Assembly: GCF_001403635.1 (NCBI RefSeq)
Contig: NZ_LN879468.1
Location: 558,001 to 622,000 of the forward strand
DNA length: 64,000 nt
Origin: Clostridium massiliamazoniense
GTDB lineage: Bacteria > Bacillota > Clostridia > Clostridiales > Clostridiaceae
Direction: 5' to 3'
Every line of letters begins with the position of its first letter. The stretch's first letter is position 1. A program made the position numbers and the translations under genes. Below the pieces are notes generated by a model, which saw only the letters and a program-made list of their open reading frames with translations, had not been told where the DNA came from and did no database searches. Positions 1 to 11,054 of this stretch are shown piece by piece.

Positions 1-22
1 TAATTAAAATAAATTTCTTCAT
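1..22 (-). CDS. Start of next operon gene (partial, runs off left edge)
   Basis: An ATG at 22-20 on the minus strand opens a frame reading MKKFILI to the window edge. It lies 22 bases beyond the glycosyltransferase stop, so it is probably the next gene of the same leftward operon. The Lys-Lys-hydrophobic start would suit a signal peptide or membrane anchor. Only seven codons are visible and the ribosome binding site is weak (AAGAG), so the product cannot be named. Confidence 0.4.
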
Positions 23-44
23 ATTACTCTTGTCTAACCTTTCA

Positions 45-1304
45 TTAGAATCTTTCAGTTTTATACCATTTAACCTCTCTTTTAAATAATTTATCTCTTA
101 TAAATTGTATAAGGCTATTAATAGCAACTATTAACCATAATTGACAATAAGTAAAATACATAATTGGAACTAGAACTAAATTATCTATTGTACTCTCTCC
201 CTTTTCTATGGCTAACGTTACATATATTTCTAAAACAAAAAGTATGTAAGCTAATATCCATAGTAAAGTAAAATTACCACTTATACTTATTTGTATATTA
301 GTAAAGATACTTAAGCAAAATAATATATCAGATATTATTACTGAAAATAAAAAGAAAAAATATACACCAAAGAAATAAATTATATCGAAGGTAATTTTTG
401 AAGGTTTTTCAGTTAATAATACTTTCATATACTTGCTTATAACATATATATTACCTTTTGCCCATCTCGTTCTTTGTTTAAACCATACCTTCACAGTTTC
501 AGGTTCTTGTTCCCAAGTTACTGCTAAAGGCATAAATGCAATTTTATAGCCTAATTTATAAATTCTAAAGCTTATTTCTGTATCCTCAGCAATAGCTTTA
601 GTATCCCAGCCACCTAACTTATTTATTATATCTCTTCTAATAACAAAGTTTGTTCCTGGTATGGTGCAAAGATTAAATAAATTCCATCTACCACCTTGAG
701 ACATCCATTGAAAACTTAAAGTTTCTATATTTATAAATCTAGTTAAAATGGAGCTTTTTTTATTTCTGGTTCGAAACTTACCTATTACAGCACCTAAGGA
801 ATTATCATAATGTATTCTAGTTATTAAATATTTTAAAGCATTTCTTTCAGCTGTATTATCTGCATCATAAATTGCTATATATTCACCCTTTGAATGATTA
901 AATCCTATATTAAGTGCATTAGATTTACCTTTACCACCTGTTATTTTATCTGTATTTATGATTTTTAAATTATCTCCCTCATAATTCTTTTTTACTCTTT
1001 GTAATTCTTCATTTGTTTTATCAGATGAATTATCATTTATTACTATTATTTCATATTTATCCTTTGGATAATTTAACAATAATAAAGACCGTACTGTATT
1101 ATAAATAACTTTTTCTTCATTATGAGCTGGTATCATTATAGATACTGTAGGACAATTTGAATCTTCAATTAAATTAATATCCGATTTAAGCACTTTTAAG
1201 TAATATATATAACCATTGAAAGCTAAAAGGATATTTATAAGTAATAAAATCCAAATAGAGATCAAAGAAAATATAAAAAGCATATTAACAATTTCTAATT
1301 TCAT
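45..1304 (-). CDS. Processive family 2 glycosyltransferase (membrane polysaccharide synthase)
   Basis: This is a membrane-embedded GT-A glycosyltransferase that probably polymerises a polysaccharide from a nucleotide sugar. From the ATG at 1304 (preceded by AAGGTGAG; a GTG three codons earlier is less well placed) it has 419 residues. An N-terminal membrane helix covers about 8-30. The catalytic domain shows D91, the DxD at D147/D149, an AED at 239-241 and QRTRW at 277-281, the full signature of processive synthases such as BcsA and hyaluronan synthase. Membrane helices follow at about 305-335, 345-365 and 375-402. No PilZ domain is visible, so any c-di-GMP control would have to come from a partner. 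It is the third visible gene of the operon, 5 bases after the DUF2334-like gene. The product sugar is unknown. Confidence 0.85.
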   Translation of the reverse strand: MKLEIVNMLFIFSLISIWILLLINILLAFNGYIYYLKVLKSDINLIEDSNCPTVSIMIPAHNEEKVIYNTVRSLLLLNYPKDKYEIIVINDNSSDKTNEELQRVKKNYEGDNLKIINTDKITGGKGKSNALNIGFNHSKGEYIAIYDADNTAERNALKYLITRIHYDNSLGAVIGKFRTRNKKSSILTRFINIETLSFQWMSQGGRWNLFNLCTIPGTNFVIRRDIINKLGGWDTKAIAEDTEISFRIYKLGYKIAFMPLAVTWEQEPETVKVWFKQRTRWAKGNIYVISKYMKVLLTEKPSKITFDIIYFFGVYFFFLFSVIISDILFCLSIFTNIQISISGNFTLLWILAYILFVLEIYVTLAIEKGESTIDNLVLVPIMYFTYCQLWLIVAINSLIQFIRDKLFKREVKWYKTERF

Positions 1305-1309
1305 AAAAC

Positions 1310-2771
1310 TCACCTTAAAAATTTCTTTTTATTTAGGTATCTATAATATATAAAAACAATTAAAAAAATAATGCAAAATCCTCCAACTATTATTATTAAT
1401 ATATTATTTATTTTTCCTATAATTGAAGTTTGTTTATTATTGAAATCTGAATTCTTATAATTTGTAGATACTCTACCATTATTATTTTTTATATATGAAC
1501 CATTAAAAATTATAGTGCTAGAAAGTGTTTTAACATCAACAATTATTGCTTTTTCAGATTTTATACAATTAATTATACCTTCAAAAATTTCTAAATTAAC
1601 ATTGGAAGGTATAATAATATTTGAAAAACTTCCATTAGGTAATGCTGAAAAATAATATTTAAACTTTTTAATATAAAGCTCACTTTCTAGGTTATTAATA
1701 TTTAAATTATCCATAACAAAAGTATTAGATGCATTTACTATTTTATAAGGAAAATCTGATACATTAAGATATTTTGAAGTTGAATCTCCTAATAGGAATA
1801 AAGAAAAATTATTTTTTAACTCTTCATAATGTTGAAAATTATTTTCTGATAAATATAATCCTAAAGGATATATACCATTCTTCAATAAATATGATAATAA
1901 ATCATTATAATTATTGATAGAATTATCATTTAAAATTATACTGCCACCTAAATTTTGAATCTTATTTAATGTATTTATTACATCCATAGAATGATTGGAT
2001 ATTAATTTACTTGATATAATTACCCAAAAAGAAATATTTTCTTTGTGAAGATAATTCGAATATTGTAGTACATTATCAATATCATTTATACTATTTAATT
2101 CTAAAGTAAATGAAACTTCTTTATTTGTGGATGTATCAGAGATATTAAAAAAGCTATGTAAATTTTCACAAAATATATTCATTAATATTTTAGAATTAGG
2201 TACTACCGTAACATACATTATATTCTTATATTCAAATATATAGGGAAAATTTTATATCTCCATCACTAAAATTACTTTTTATATTTAATCCATTTAACCC
2301 TTGAAAAGTATAAAAAGTATTTTGTATGTTAATAGGATAAGTATTATTATTAAAAGTAACATTAGTAGCGATAGTATTATGTTCAATAATATTTATAGAA
2401 GAACTATATACATTAAGCAGTTTATTAAGTCCTGTTCCAATCCAACATATTGGGATGTTTGAATTTTTAATATTGTCTAACAAAATAGAATTATTAATTT
2501 TCTCTTCAGAATTTATAATAATTACTTTACTATAATTGTTAATTAAATTATTGGTATAATTATTTATATTTATAGTTGTAATAGTATTAGAAAAAGCCTT
2601 ACTAATAAACTTAATATTATTTAATATTTGGGAGTTATTTAATTGATTATTATAAATTATTAGAGTTTTCCCATTTATAGGTTCAGCGAAAACTTTATCA
2701 TTATTATTCAATATAAATAATAATGATAAACTCATGGTTATTATAAAAATAATACTTTTTTTATAAATCAT
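1310..2771 (-). pseudogene. DUF2334-like (deacetylase-fold) membrane protein gene split by a one-base frameshift
   Basis: Two pieces of one protein lie in adjacent frames. The 5' piece (2771-2232, ATG at 2771 with AGAGGAA upstream) has a signal peptide ending near VFA and a first domain; it stops soon after DGDIKF. The 3' piece (2218-1310) opens with MYVTVVPNS. Removing one base from the A4 run at 2246-2249 joins them as DGDIKFPYIFEYKNIMYVT, with no stop in between. The joined protein, about 486 residues, has an extracytoplasmic deacetylase-like (DUF2334-like) region and a C-terminal membrane helix (about the last 30 residues). The usual N-terminal acidic motif of the deacetylase fold looks degenerate (LEL), so enzymatic activity is doubtful. 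The start overlaps the upstream GGDEF-type gene by 11 bases, implying translational coupling. The shift may be a sequencing error, a phase-variable tract or true decay. Confidence 0.7.
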
Positions 2772-3606
2772 ATATTGTTTCCTCTTCTGCTTTTTCTTTA
2801 AATTCAAAGGCATTTTTAATATTTTTGCTATATTGAACTATACCTATTTGTAAATCTATTATTACATTTTTCCCACTACTTTTAAGTTTTAAATTTTCTT
2901 TTGATATTTTATCTTTTATTCTATTTTTTACAACTTCAGCTCCTTTTATATCTGTTTCAATCATTAATATAGCTAAAGTATGATCTTCTAAATTATATAT
3001 AGAATCTTCTAATCTAGTAGAATCTTCTAAAGCTCTAGATATACTATCTAATAGTTCATTAAATTCATTTTGGCTTAATATAGATTTTATTTGGTTTAAG
3101 AATGGTAATTTAATCACCATAAGAGATAAATTAGTATTATGTCTTATAGTTCTGCTTATTTCTCTCTCTAAATCTAAATAAAAAGCCTTTATGTTCTTTA
3201 ATCCTGTTCTATGATCTATAGTAACTAATTCTTTATACTTATTTATTAGATCAAAATTTTCATCTGCTATTTCATTAATTGATTCAGATATTTTACCTGT
3301 TATATAAGCTAAAAAAGGTATTAATATTATCCACATGTATACAGTTAGTGGTAATTGAGTTGAAAGAGAAAAACTATAATATATTTCATAGCTAGAATAA
3401 AGAAATATTATAAATATGCTACTTAATAGTCCCCAAATTAACTTTTCAAAATAGGCTATGAATAATACAATTATTAAAGCACCAAATAATATAAAATTAT
3501 TAAATGAATCAAAATCCTTTGATAAGAATATAAAGCTAAACAATATAAAGAAAACCAAAATAAAAAGCACAAAAAATAAATCTAATTTTTTTAACTTATT
3601 ATTCAT
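2761..3606 (-). CDS. Membrane protein with degenerate GGDEF domain and intact RxxD site (PelD-like c-di-GMP sensor candidate)
   Basis: The 281-residue protein has about four membrane helices (9-29, 36-53, 56-72, 85-103), a short linker helix, then a GGDEF-fold domain starting at DHRTGLKN (131-138). The active-site loop that should read GGDEF is EDHTL (207-211), so cyclase activity is not expected. The inhibitory-site motif RxxD is kept as RLED (198-201) with normal spacing. This is the pattern of PelD, a c-di-GMP receptor that activates Pel polysaccharide synthesis; the assignment by analogy is inference. It is the first visible gene of the operon with the DUF2334-like protein and glycosyltransferase. 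The start follows a GGAGGGG site; the stop overlaps the next start. Confidence 0.75.
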   Translation of the reverse strand: MNNKLKKLDLFFVLFILVFFILFSFIFLSKDFDSFNNFILFGALIIVLFIAYFEKLIWGLLSSIFIIFLYSSYEIYYSFSLSTQLPLTVYMWIILIPFLAYITGKISESINEIADENFDLINKYKELVTIDHRTGLKNIKAFYLDLEREISRTIRHNTNLSLMVIKLPFLNQIKSILSQNEFNELLDSISRALEDSTRLEDSIYNLEDHTLAILMIETDIKGAEVVKNRIKDKISKENLKLKSSGKNVIIDLQIGIVQYSKNIKNAFEFKEKAEEETIYDL

Positions 3607-3780
3607 AATCCCCTCCTATAATTTTTTCTATTTTATACTCCCTAAATAATTTTAGAGTTATTTATTCTATATATAAAGATATAATAATACTTTTTTGTAA
3701 ATAAAAGTAATTAAATTTGTTAAAAATTCATTAAATATTTCTATTTAAAAAATTTTTTATAGACCTATGTAATTTTATGT

Positions 3781-3815
3781 AAAAAAGATGATTTCTAAAT
3801 TCTCTAGAAATCACC
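3781..3815 (-). terminator. Intrinsic terminator after the ynbB-type gene
   Basis: A 10-base stem (arms 3787-3796 and 3806-3815, one mismatch) with a 9-base loop is followed on the minus strand by a T6 run at 3786-3781. It ends the leftward transcript from the PLP enzyme gene and separates it from the exopolysaccharide operon. Confidence 0.8.
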
Positions 3816-3830
3816 TTTTAAAAATAATTA

Positions 3831-5117
3831 TTAGTTATTTATTACATTATTTAAAGCTATTAATATAGCAATTTTTGAATGGTCAAAGGTTAATCCACCT
3901 TGCATATATGCTACATAAGGCTCTTTTATTGGAGCATCAGCAGAAAGTTCAATAGATGATCCTTGAATAAAAGCTCCAGCAGCCATTATAACTTCATCAT
4001 TATATCCTGGCATGGACCATGGTTCACATTGAACAAATGAGTCTATTGGTGACCCATATTGTATTCCCTTACAGAATTTTATAAGTTTATCTCTATCCAA
4101 GAATTTAATTGCTTGTATAATATCACTTCTTTTATCATTATATTTAGGAAGAACTTCAAAACCTGCTAATTCAAAAATTCTTGCACAGAATACAGCTCCT
4201 TTAACAGCTTCCATAACAATATGAGGTGCTAAAAATAAACCTTGATAAAATTCTCTCATTACATTGAAAGTTGAACCACATTCTCCACCTATACCTGGAG
4301 TTGTCAGTCTATAAGAAGCTTGATCTACTAAATCAGCTTTACCTACTATATATCCACCAGTTTGAGCAATTCCTCCACCAATATTTTTTATTAAAGAACC
4401 AGCCATTAAATCAGCTCCAACTTCTGTTGGCTCTTTTATATCTACAAACTCACCATAGCAATTATCAACAAAAACAGAAATGTCCTCTCTAATTGCTTTC
4501 ATTTCTTTTATTGCATCTCCAAGTTCATCTACTGAAAATGCATTTCTCCATCCATAACCTGTAGATCTTTGCATATGAACTAATTTTATAGTCTTATCTT
4601 CAGATAATATTTTTTTTACTGTTTCTATATCTATTTTTCCATCAATTAGATCAACTTGTTTATATTTAACTCCATACTCTTTTAAAGAACCTGTTCTTTC
4701 AGTACTATCTTCAACGCCTATAAGTTTATGTAAAGTATCATAGGGGCTTCCTGTAGCTGCTAATAATGTATCTCCAGGTCTTAAATTTCCGAATATAGCA
4801 GCTCCAATAGCATGAGTGCCATTTACAAAGTGTGGTCTAACAAGAGCTTTTTCACATTTGAAAATTCTAGCATAAACTAAATCAAGAGTATCTCTTCCTA
4901 TATCACCATAACCATATCCAGTGGAGTTTGTAAAATGGGTATCTGATATTCTTTCTTCTTGAAAGGCATTTAAAACTTTTATTTGGTTAAATTCTCTTAT
5001 TTCATCATAATATTTAAATTCATTTTTTATATCTTTCATTGTAGCTTCTAAAAGTTTAAATGTTTTATCATTGAATTGATATTTTTCTTTTAATAAATCT
5101 TTTGTAGCATTTATCAT
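3831..5117 (-). CDS. ynbB: Methionine gamma-lyase family PLP protein (YnbB, 'aluminum resistance' family)
   Basis: A 428-residue member of the fold-type I PLP enzyme family annotated as aluminum resistance protein or methionine gamma-lyase-like (PF06838). The RPHFVNGTHAI region, the GSPYDTLH segment and the SLIKNIGGG segment (probable PLP-lysine) are characteristic. The family is cytosolic; its physiological substrate is not established, although sulphur amino acid lyase chemistry is suspected. It starts at the ATG at 5117 behind GGAGG with 8-base spacing. In Bacillus the homologue also sits near miaA and hfq, so the position downstream of miaA is conserved; no hfq lies in the 89-base gap here. 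Confidence 0.85.
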   Translation of the reverse strand: MINATKDLLKEKYQFNDKTFKLLEATMKDIKNEFKYYDEIREFNQIKVLNAFQEERISDTHFTNSTGYGYGDIGRDTLDLVYARIFKCEKALVRPHFVNGTHAIGAAIFGNLRPGDTLLAATGSPYDTLHKLIGVEDSTERTGSLKEYGVKYKQVDLIDGKIDIETVKKILSEDKTIKLVHMQRSTGYGWRNAFSVDELGDAIKEMKAIREDISVFVDNCYGEFVDIKEPTEVGADLMAGSLIKNIGGGIAQTGGYIVGKADLVDQASYRLTTPGIGGECGSTFNVMREFYQGLFLAPHIVMEAVKGAVFCARIFELAGFEVLPKYNDKRSDIIQAIKFLDRDKLIKFCKGIQYGSPIDSFVQCEPWSMPGYNDEVIMAAGAFIQGSSIELSADAPIKEPYVAYMQGGLTFDHSKIAILIALNNVINN

Positions 5118-5206
5118 AACTGTAACCTCCAGATTATTAACATATTTTTAATCCATAAATTATATTAGCATAGGTACTATAATTAGGCAAATTAAGAGAT
5201 GAAAGG

Positions 5207-6133
5207 TTATTTAGTTATATCAGTTATAATTAGATTTATGATTTCTTCCTCACCTTTAAATTTATCTTTGTCAATAAATTTAGTTCTTGGGTCTTTTCTA
5301 AACCATGTTAGTTGACGTTTAGCATAATTTCTACTTCCTTGCTTTATTTTATCAATGGCATCGTCTAATGATAATCTATTGTTCAAAGCTAATAAGAGTT
5401 CCTTATATCCTATTCCTTTCATAGATTGCATATTTTCATTTAATCCCATAGCTTTTAATGATTTAACTTCATCTATAAGACCTCTTTCTAACATTATATC
5501 TACTCTTTTATTTATTCTTTCATATAGCTTTTCTCTATTCATATTCAATACATAATAATACAAATCATAATCACAATTATAGATATTATTATCAACAAAT
5601 GAACTAAAAGGTTTTCCTGTATTTTTAAAAACTTCTAAAGCTCTTATAACTCTTTTTCTATTGTTAAAGTGTATATTTTTAGCACTCTCTGGATCAACTT
5701 CCTTTAATAAATCATGGATATGTTCATTTCCATGTTCTTCTGCTAATAAATTTAATTTTTCTCTATAACTATCATCTTTTTCACTTTCAGTAAAACTTAA
5801 ATTACATATTAGAGAATTTATATATAATCCTGTTCCACCTACTAAGATAGGTAATTTACCTCTTGAATAAATATCTTTAATTTTTTCTTCTGCTAATTCC
5901 TTAAAATCAGCTACTGAAAATTCTTCTGTAGGTTCTAAAAAATCTATTAAGTGATGGGTTATTCCTTCTTGTTCTTCTTTACTTATTTTTGCAGAACCAA
6001 TATCCATATGTTTATATATTTGCATTGAATCAACAGATATTATTTCACCATTAAGTTTTTTTGCTAGTTTAATAGAAATATCTGTTTTTCCTACAGCTGT
6101 AGGACCAGCTATTATTAATAATTTATCTTTCAT
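5207..6133 (-). CDS. miaA: tRNA dimethylallyltransferase
   Basis: MiaA transfers a dimethylallyl group to N6 of A37 in tRNAs reading UNN codons; MiaB, encoded upstream in this window, then adds the methylthio group. The 308-residue protein has the P-loop GPTAVGKT (10-17), the [15 protein letters not shown] segment that recognises A37, and the GGTGLY motif. Length is normal. It starts at an ATG behind AAAGGA and lies 15 bases after mutL, so the order mutS-mutL-miaA-ynbB forms a probable transcription unit. Confidence 0.96.
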   Translation of the reverse strand: MKDKLLIIAGPTAVGKTDISIKLAKKLNGEIISVDSMQIYKHMDIGSAKISKEEQEGITHHLIDFLEPTEEFSVADFKELAEEKIKDIYSRGKLPILVGGTGLYINSLICNLSFTESEKDDSYREKLNLLAEEHGNEHIHDLLKEVDPESAKNIHFNNRKRVIRALEVFKNTGKPFSSFVDNNIYNCDYDLYYYVLNMNREKLYERINKRVDIMLERGLIDEVKSLKAMGLNENMQSMKGIGYKELLLALNNRLSLDDAIDKIKQGSRNYAKRQLTWFRKDPRTKFIDKDKFKGEEEIINLIITDITK

Positions 6134-6148
6134 AATTAGTCCTTTCTT

Positions 6149-8065
6149 TTATAAAATTCTTTTAAATTTTTTATCTAATTCATATCTTGAAAATTTAATT
6201 ATAGTTGGTCGTCCGTGAGGACAATGGAAAGGATCATCCATATATCTCATATCTTCTAATAATTTTTCCATTTCTGCAATAGATAATATATCATTTGCTT
6301 TAACAGCAGCTTTACAAGCTAGTGTAGCAATTTTATTATACTTAACCTCAACAGTTTTACCAGAACCTAAAGCTTTAAGATTATCTATAATAGATAATAA
6401 TAAGTTTTTAGGGTCTAATTTATTTAAAAAGTAAGGAACTTCTGTTATTTTTATAGAACTCATTCCAAAGCTTTCAATTTTAAAACCAGCATTTTCGAAT
6501 AAATCTTTATTTTCCTCATAATATCCATAATCATTTAAAGATAATTCTAATACTATAGGTACAATAAGTGGTTGTATAATTAAATCTGCATTTTCTATAG
6601 AATTTATATAATTTTCAAATAACAATTTTTCATGTGCTGCATGTTGATCGATTAAATACAAATTATCATTGTATTCAGCTAAAATATAAGTTTTGTTAAA
6701 TTGACCAATTATATTAAGTTTTGGAATTTTAGGCTCAATATTAGATATCTGATCATTATTATTTTTTATATTCTTTGTGTTATTCTCATCATAATCTTTT
6801 TTTTCTTCTGCAACACTTTCTTCTACTTCTAAATTATTATTATCAAAATTATTAGAATTATAATCTATATTATCAATTTTGTTTAAATCAACTGGTATAG
6901 ATACAATTTTCTTTTTTAATTCAGGGTTATTTCTAAAGTTTTCATCTATAGATTTATATTCATCCTCTAATTTAGTTAATTCATTTATTTTATTTTCAAA
7001 TGTTAATTGATTCACTTCTTCTTTTTCTTTATAATCATCAACAAAAATATCATTTTCTACATTAAACTCATCTTTAACATAGTCTCCAAAGGCTTTATGA
7101 ACAGCTGAATAAACGGCTGAAAAAACTTCCCTTTCATTAGAAAACTTTATTTCAGATTTAGTTGGATGTACATTGACATCGACTAGCTCAGGATATATTT
7201 CTATGAAAAGTATAAAAAAGGGGAATTTATCACTTGTATTAAATGACCTATAAGCATTCTCGACTGCTACATTTATTGCCCTATCTTTAATATATCTTTT
7301 ATTTACAAATATACTTTGATTACTTCTAGATTTTCGTGCTAATTCTTTATTTCCTATAAAACCATATACAGTAATAGTATCTAAATGTTTTTCAAATTCT
7401 ATTAAATTTGAACTAGTTTCTTTATTATAAACACTTCTGATAGTATCAACTAAATTTCCATTTCCATAAGTATGTAATACCTTTTTATTATTACTAAATA
7501 ATTTAAATGAAATATTAGGATTAGCTAAGGCTATCCTATTAATAATGTCACTAATTATAGCTGTTTCCCTTGAAGTCGATTTTAAAAATTTTTTTCTTGC
7601 AGGAACGTTAAAAAATAAATCTCTCACTTCTATTATAGTTCCATTATTAATTCCAACTTCTCCATCATAAATTATATTTCCTGCTTCTAAAGAAATTTCT
7701 CTTCCTTCCTCTTCATGAGCTACTTTTGACTTAAGAGATACTTTTGAAACTGATGCAATAGATGCTAAAGCTTCACCTCTAAATCCCATGCTATTTATAG
7801 AATATATATCAGATATATTTTTTATTTTAGATGTAGCATGAGGCATAAAAGCTTTTTTTAGATCATCTGGTTCTATACCATTTCCGTCATCAATTATTTT
7901 TATTAGTGAAGTACCTCCATCTAAAATTTCAATAGTTATATTTGAACTATTTGCATCTATTGAATTTTCAACTAATTCTTTCACAACAGAAGAGGGTCTT
8001 TCTACAACTTCTCCTGCAGCTATTTGATTAGCTGTATTTTGATCTAGTATATTTATTTTCCCCAT
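6149..8065 (-). CDS. mutL: DNA mismatch repair protein MutL (endonuclease type)
   Basis: MutL couples MutS mismatch recognition to strand nicking. The 638-residue protein has the GHKL ATPase motifs ENSIDA (33-38), DDGNGI (59-64) and GFRGEAL (94-100). A poorly conserved linker rich in Asn, Asp and Glu covers about 340-445. The C-terminal dimerisation domain carries the DQHA(x2)E(x4)E endonuclease motif at 473-484 and CPHGRPT at 615-621, so this is the self-nicking MutL of bacteria without MutH. It lies 73 bases downstream of mutS. The low-complexity linker is AT-rich and probably freely variable. Confidence 0.97.
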   Translation of the reverse strand: MGKINILDQNTANQIAAGEVVERPSSVVKELVENSIDANSSNITIEILDGGTSLIKIIDDGNGIEPDDLKKAFMPHATSKIKNISDIYSINSMGFRGEALASIASVSKVSLKSKVAHEEEGREISLEAGNIIYDGEVGINNGTIIEVRDLFFNVPARKKFLKSTSRETAIISDIINRIALANPNISFKLFSNNKKVLHTYGNGNLVDTIRSVYNKETSSNLIEFEKHLDTITVYGFIGNKELARKSRSNQSIFVNKRYIKDRAINVAVENAYRSFNTSDKFPFFILFIEIYPELVDVNVHPTKSEIKFSNEREVFSAVYSAVHKAFGDYVKDEFNVENDIFVDDYKEKEEVNQLTFENKINELTKLEDEYKSIDENFRNNPELKKKIVSIPVDLNKIDNIDYNSNNFDNNNLEVEESVAEEKKDYDENNTKNIKNNNDQISNIEPKIPKLNIIGQFNKTYILAEYNDNLYLIDQHAAHEKLLFENYINSIENADLIIQPLIVPIVLELSLNDYGYYEENKDLFENAGFKIESFGMSSIKITEVPYFLNKLDPKNLLLSIIDNLKALGSGKTVEVKYNKIATLACKAAVKANDILSIAEMEKLLEDMRYMDDPFHCPHGRPTIIKFSRYELDKKFKRIL

Positions 8066-8138
8066 ATAAATTCAATCCTTTTATTTAAAAATTTAGTGAC
8101 TAAATTAAAAAAGTATTTAAAAAAGCCACTATTAAAAT

Positions 8139-10799
8139 TTATATAAGCTGTTTAGCTTCTTTTATTAATTTATATAATTCATTCATCGCATCCATTGGAG
8201 TCATTGATAAAACATCCAAATTTGCAATATTATTAAGTATAGTATCCTTTTCTAAAGTAGAAAAAGATAGTTGAATGTTTTCTGTATCATTTTTAGTTTT
8301 TTCTATTTTAGTAGTTGCAACTTCTTCACTCGTTGTAGTTTCTTTTAAAATATTTTTATCATCTTTAATATCCGTAGTGCTTATAGAGTTCATATTCTCC
8401 TTGAATGAATTATCCTCAAGATCTTTTAAGATATCTTTAGCTCTTTTTATTACATTTTCAGGAAGTCCAGCAATTTTAGCAACCTCAATTCCATAAGACT
8501 GGTCTGCTCCTCCTTCTACTATTTTTCTTAAAAATACAATATTATCTTCTAATTCTTTTACTGCCACAGAATAATTCTTTACCCCTTTTAGCATTCCCTC
8601 AAGCTTAGTAAGTTCATGGTAATGAGTAGCGAACATTGTTTTACATTTTAAGTTTTTACTTATATATTCTATAACGGACCATGCTATACTAAGTCCATCA
8701 TAAGTAGAAGTTCCTCTACCAACTTCATCTAATAATACTAAACTTTTTGCTGTAGCATTTTTTAATATATTAGATACTTCCCACATTTCAACCATAAAAG
8801 TTGATTTTCCACCAGCTAAATCATCAGAAGCACCAATTCTAGTAAATACTTTATCACATATTGATATGTTTGCTTTATTTGCAGGAACAAATGATCCTAT
8901 CTGAGCCATTATTGATATTAATGCAACTTGCCTCATATAAGTTGATTTTCCAGCCATATTTGGTCCTGTAATTAATAATATTTCATTATCATATAAGTCT
9001 ATTAATGTATTATTTGCGACAAATTCACCATTATCAATAACTTTTTCAACTACAGGATGTCTTCCATCAAGTATTTCTATTATACCTTCTTCATTTATTT
9101 TTGGTTTAACATAATTGTTTTCATTAGCAATTAAGGCTAAGGTACTTAAACAATCTAATATTCCTATTAATTTTGCTGTTTCTTTTAATCTATTTATTTG
9201 CTTTTCTACTTTATTTCTTATATCTATGAATAAATTATATTCTAAAGTAGTTAGATTTTCTTCCGCATTTAGAATTTTATCTTCCATTTCTTTAAGTTCT
9301 TGTGTTATAAATCTTTCAGCATTAGATAATGTTTGCTTTCTTATATAACGTCCCTCTGGTATTAAATTATAATTCGCCTTAGAAATTTCAATATAATATC
9401 CAAATACCTTGTTATATCCTACTTTTAAAGACTTAATTCCAGTAAATTCACGTTCTTTGTTTTCTAATGCTACAATCCACTCTTTTCCGTTTACTTTAGC
9501 AATTCTTAAACTATCTACCTCTTCGTTGTAGTTATCTTTTATGATATTACCTTCCTTAATAGTAATTGGAGCTTCTTCATTTATTCCTTCAGTCAATAGA
9601 CTTTCTATATCAGAAAGTTCATCTAAATTATCATATATAAATTTTAAATATGGACTAGAACAATTTGAAAGTTCCTTTTTTAATGAAGGTATTTTTTGAA
9701 GAGATGTCTTTAAAGATAGTAATTCTTTAGCATTTACATTTTGGTTAGATATTTTACCTACAATTCTTTCTATATCATAAATACTTTTTAATGCTTCTCT
9801 TAAATCTTCATTTAAATATATATTATTAACAAGTTCTTCTACTGCATCTAGTCTATATTCTATTTCCTTCTTTATTAAAAGAGGTTCTTCTATCCATTTT
9901 CTAAGAGTTCTCCCCCCCATAGAAGTAGCACTTTTATCCATAACCCATATAAGACTGCCTTTTTTATTTTTCTCCTTTAAGGATTCTGTCAGTTCTAAGT
10001 TTCTTCTTGAGCTACTATCTATAGTCATATAATTAACTATATAATATCTCTCTAAAATATTTATATTTGATAAAGTCATTTTTTGAGTTTCAAAAATGTA
10101 TTTCATTAGAACTGATGAAACTACTTTACAATTAATATCTAAATCTGCATCAGAATAGTTATTAAATTGAGAAATCATTTCTTCTTCAGAGCAAGAGAAA
10201 AGTGAAAAATCCTTTATTGTTATTAAAGATGGAATTATACTCGTAATCATTTGAACTTTATTAGAATCAAAATGTGAATCAATAAGTATTTCTTTAGGAT
10301 TTATTTTAGATAATTCATCTAAAAGTAGAGAATCATCTAATTGAAATGATGTTACTTTAAATTCTCCAGTAGATATATCAGATGAAGATATAGAATAACC
10401 ATTTTCATTTAAAAAAATAGCACTTATATATGTATTTTGATATTCAGCATTTGTACTGTCTACATATGTACCTGGAGTTATTACTTTTACAACATCTCTT
10501 TTAACTATACCTTTAGCTACTGAAGGATCTTCAACTTGTTCTCCTATAGCAACCTTATATCCTTTTAACACAAGTCTAGATATATATGAATTAGCTGCAT
10601 GAAATGGAATTCCACACATAGGTGCTTTTTCTTCTAGACCACAATCTCTTCCAGTCAAAACTAATTCTAATTCTTTAGATGCTGTTTTAGCATCTTCAAA
10701 AAACATTTCATAAAAGTCACCAAGTCTAAAGAATAAAATACAATCTTGATATTTTTCTTTTATTTCCATATATTGACGCATCATTGGTGTTAATGCCAT
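8139..10799 (-). CDS. mutS: DNA mismatch recognition protein MutS
   Basis: MutS binds mispaired or looped bases and starts repair through MutL. The 886-residue protein has the mismatch-reading F29-Y30-E31 motif, connector, lever and clamp regions, and the ABC-type ATPase with Walker [10 protein letters not shown] (612-620) and Walker B LLDEVGRG (688-695). A variable acidic and Thr-rich segment at about 790-845 precedes the C-terminal dimerisation helix. It starts at an ATG behind AGGAGGG. It heads the mutS-mutL-miaA-ynbB set. Confidence 0.97.
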   Translation of the reverse strand: MALTPMMRQYMEIKEKYQDCILFFRLGDFYEMFFEDAKTASKELELVLTGRDCGLEEKAPMCGIPFHAANSYISRLVLKGYKVAIGEQVEDPSVAKGIVKRDVVKVITPGTYVDSTNAEYQNTYISAIFLNENGYSISSSDISTGEFKVTSFQLDDSLLLDELSKINPKEILIDSHFDSNKVQMITSIIPSLITIKDFSLFSCSEEEMISQFNNYSDADLDINCKVVSSVLMKYIFETQKMTLSNINILERYYIVNYMTIDSSSRRNLELTESLKEKNKKGSLIWVMDKSATSMGGRTLRKWIEEPLLIKKEIEYRLDAVEELVNNIYLNEDLREALKSIYDIERIVGKISNQNVNAKELLSLKTSLQKIPSLKKELSNCSSPYLKFIYDNLDELSDIESLLTEGINEEAPITIKEGNIIKDNYNEEVDSLRIAKVNGKEWIVALENKEREFTGIKSLKVGYNKVFGYYIEISKANYNLIPEGRYIRKQTLSNAERFITQELKEMEDKILNAEENLTTLEYNLFIDIRNKVEKQINRLKETAKLIGILDCLSTLALIANENNYVKPKINEEGIIEILDGRHPVVEKVIDNGEFVANNTLIDLYDNEILLITGPNMAGKSTYMRQVALISIMAQIGSFVPANKANISICDKVFTRIGASDDLAGGKSTFMVEMWEVSNILKNATAKSLVLLDEVGRGTSTYDGLSIAWSVIEYISKNLKCKTMFATHYHELTKLEGMLKGVKNYSVAVKELEDNIVFLRKIVEGGADQSYGIEVAKIAGLPENVIKRAKDILKDLEDNSFKENMNSISTTDIKDDKNILKETTTSEEVATTKIEKTKNDTENIQLSFSTLEKDTILNNIANLDVLSMTPMDAMNELYKLIKEAKQLI

Positions 10800-11054
10800 T
10801 TATATTCCCTCCTAATTTTTGTACTTGAAACCTAAATTAATTAGAGTCTTCAATTAAATTGAAACGACTTAATAAAAATAAAGAACTCTAACTTAATCAT
10901 AGTTGAATTTACTTTAATTATTAATATCACCACAAAATAAAAAACTTTAAGTAGAATTATATTAATTAGTAACTATGATACAAATATATAAATATGTCAA
11001 TTTTGAATTTAGATTTTTAAATTATACTTTATATTCTATCATAATAACAAAATT
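10800..11054. other. Intergenic region upstream of mutS
   Basis: Together with the miaB hairpin that follows, about 310 bases separate miaB from mutS. The stretch is very AT-rich. It should hold the mutS promoter: a TTGACA on the minus strand at 11000-10995 is present, but I find no -10 box at ideal spacing. No riboswitch, RNA gene or small ORF with a ribosome binding site was recognised. Confidence 0.5.

Noticed and set aside
45..2771. Reading the operon as a standard cellulose or Pel operon
   Set aside because: No PilZ domain, BcsB, PelF or PelG is visible in the window; the similarity is in the logic of sensor plus synthase only.
2232..2813. Treating the two DUF2334 pieces as separate genes
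   Set aside because: A single-base change joins them without stops, the 5' piece has no complete domain, and the 3' piece has no ribosome binding site before its first ATG.
3607..3780. c-di-GMP riboswitch in the leader of the GGDEF-type operon
   Set aside because: The leader is short and none of the conserved GEMM motifs was seen; only an AT-rich stretch and an uncertain promoter are present.
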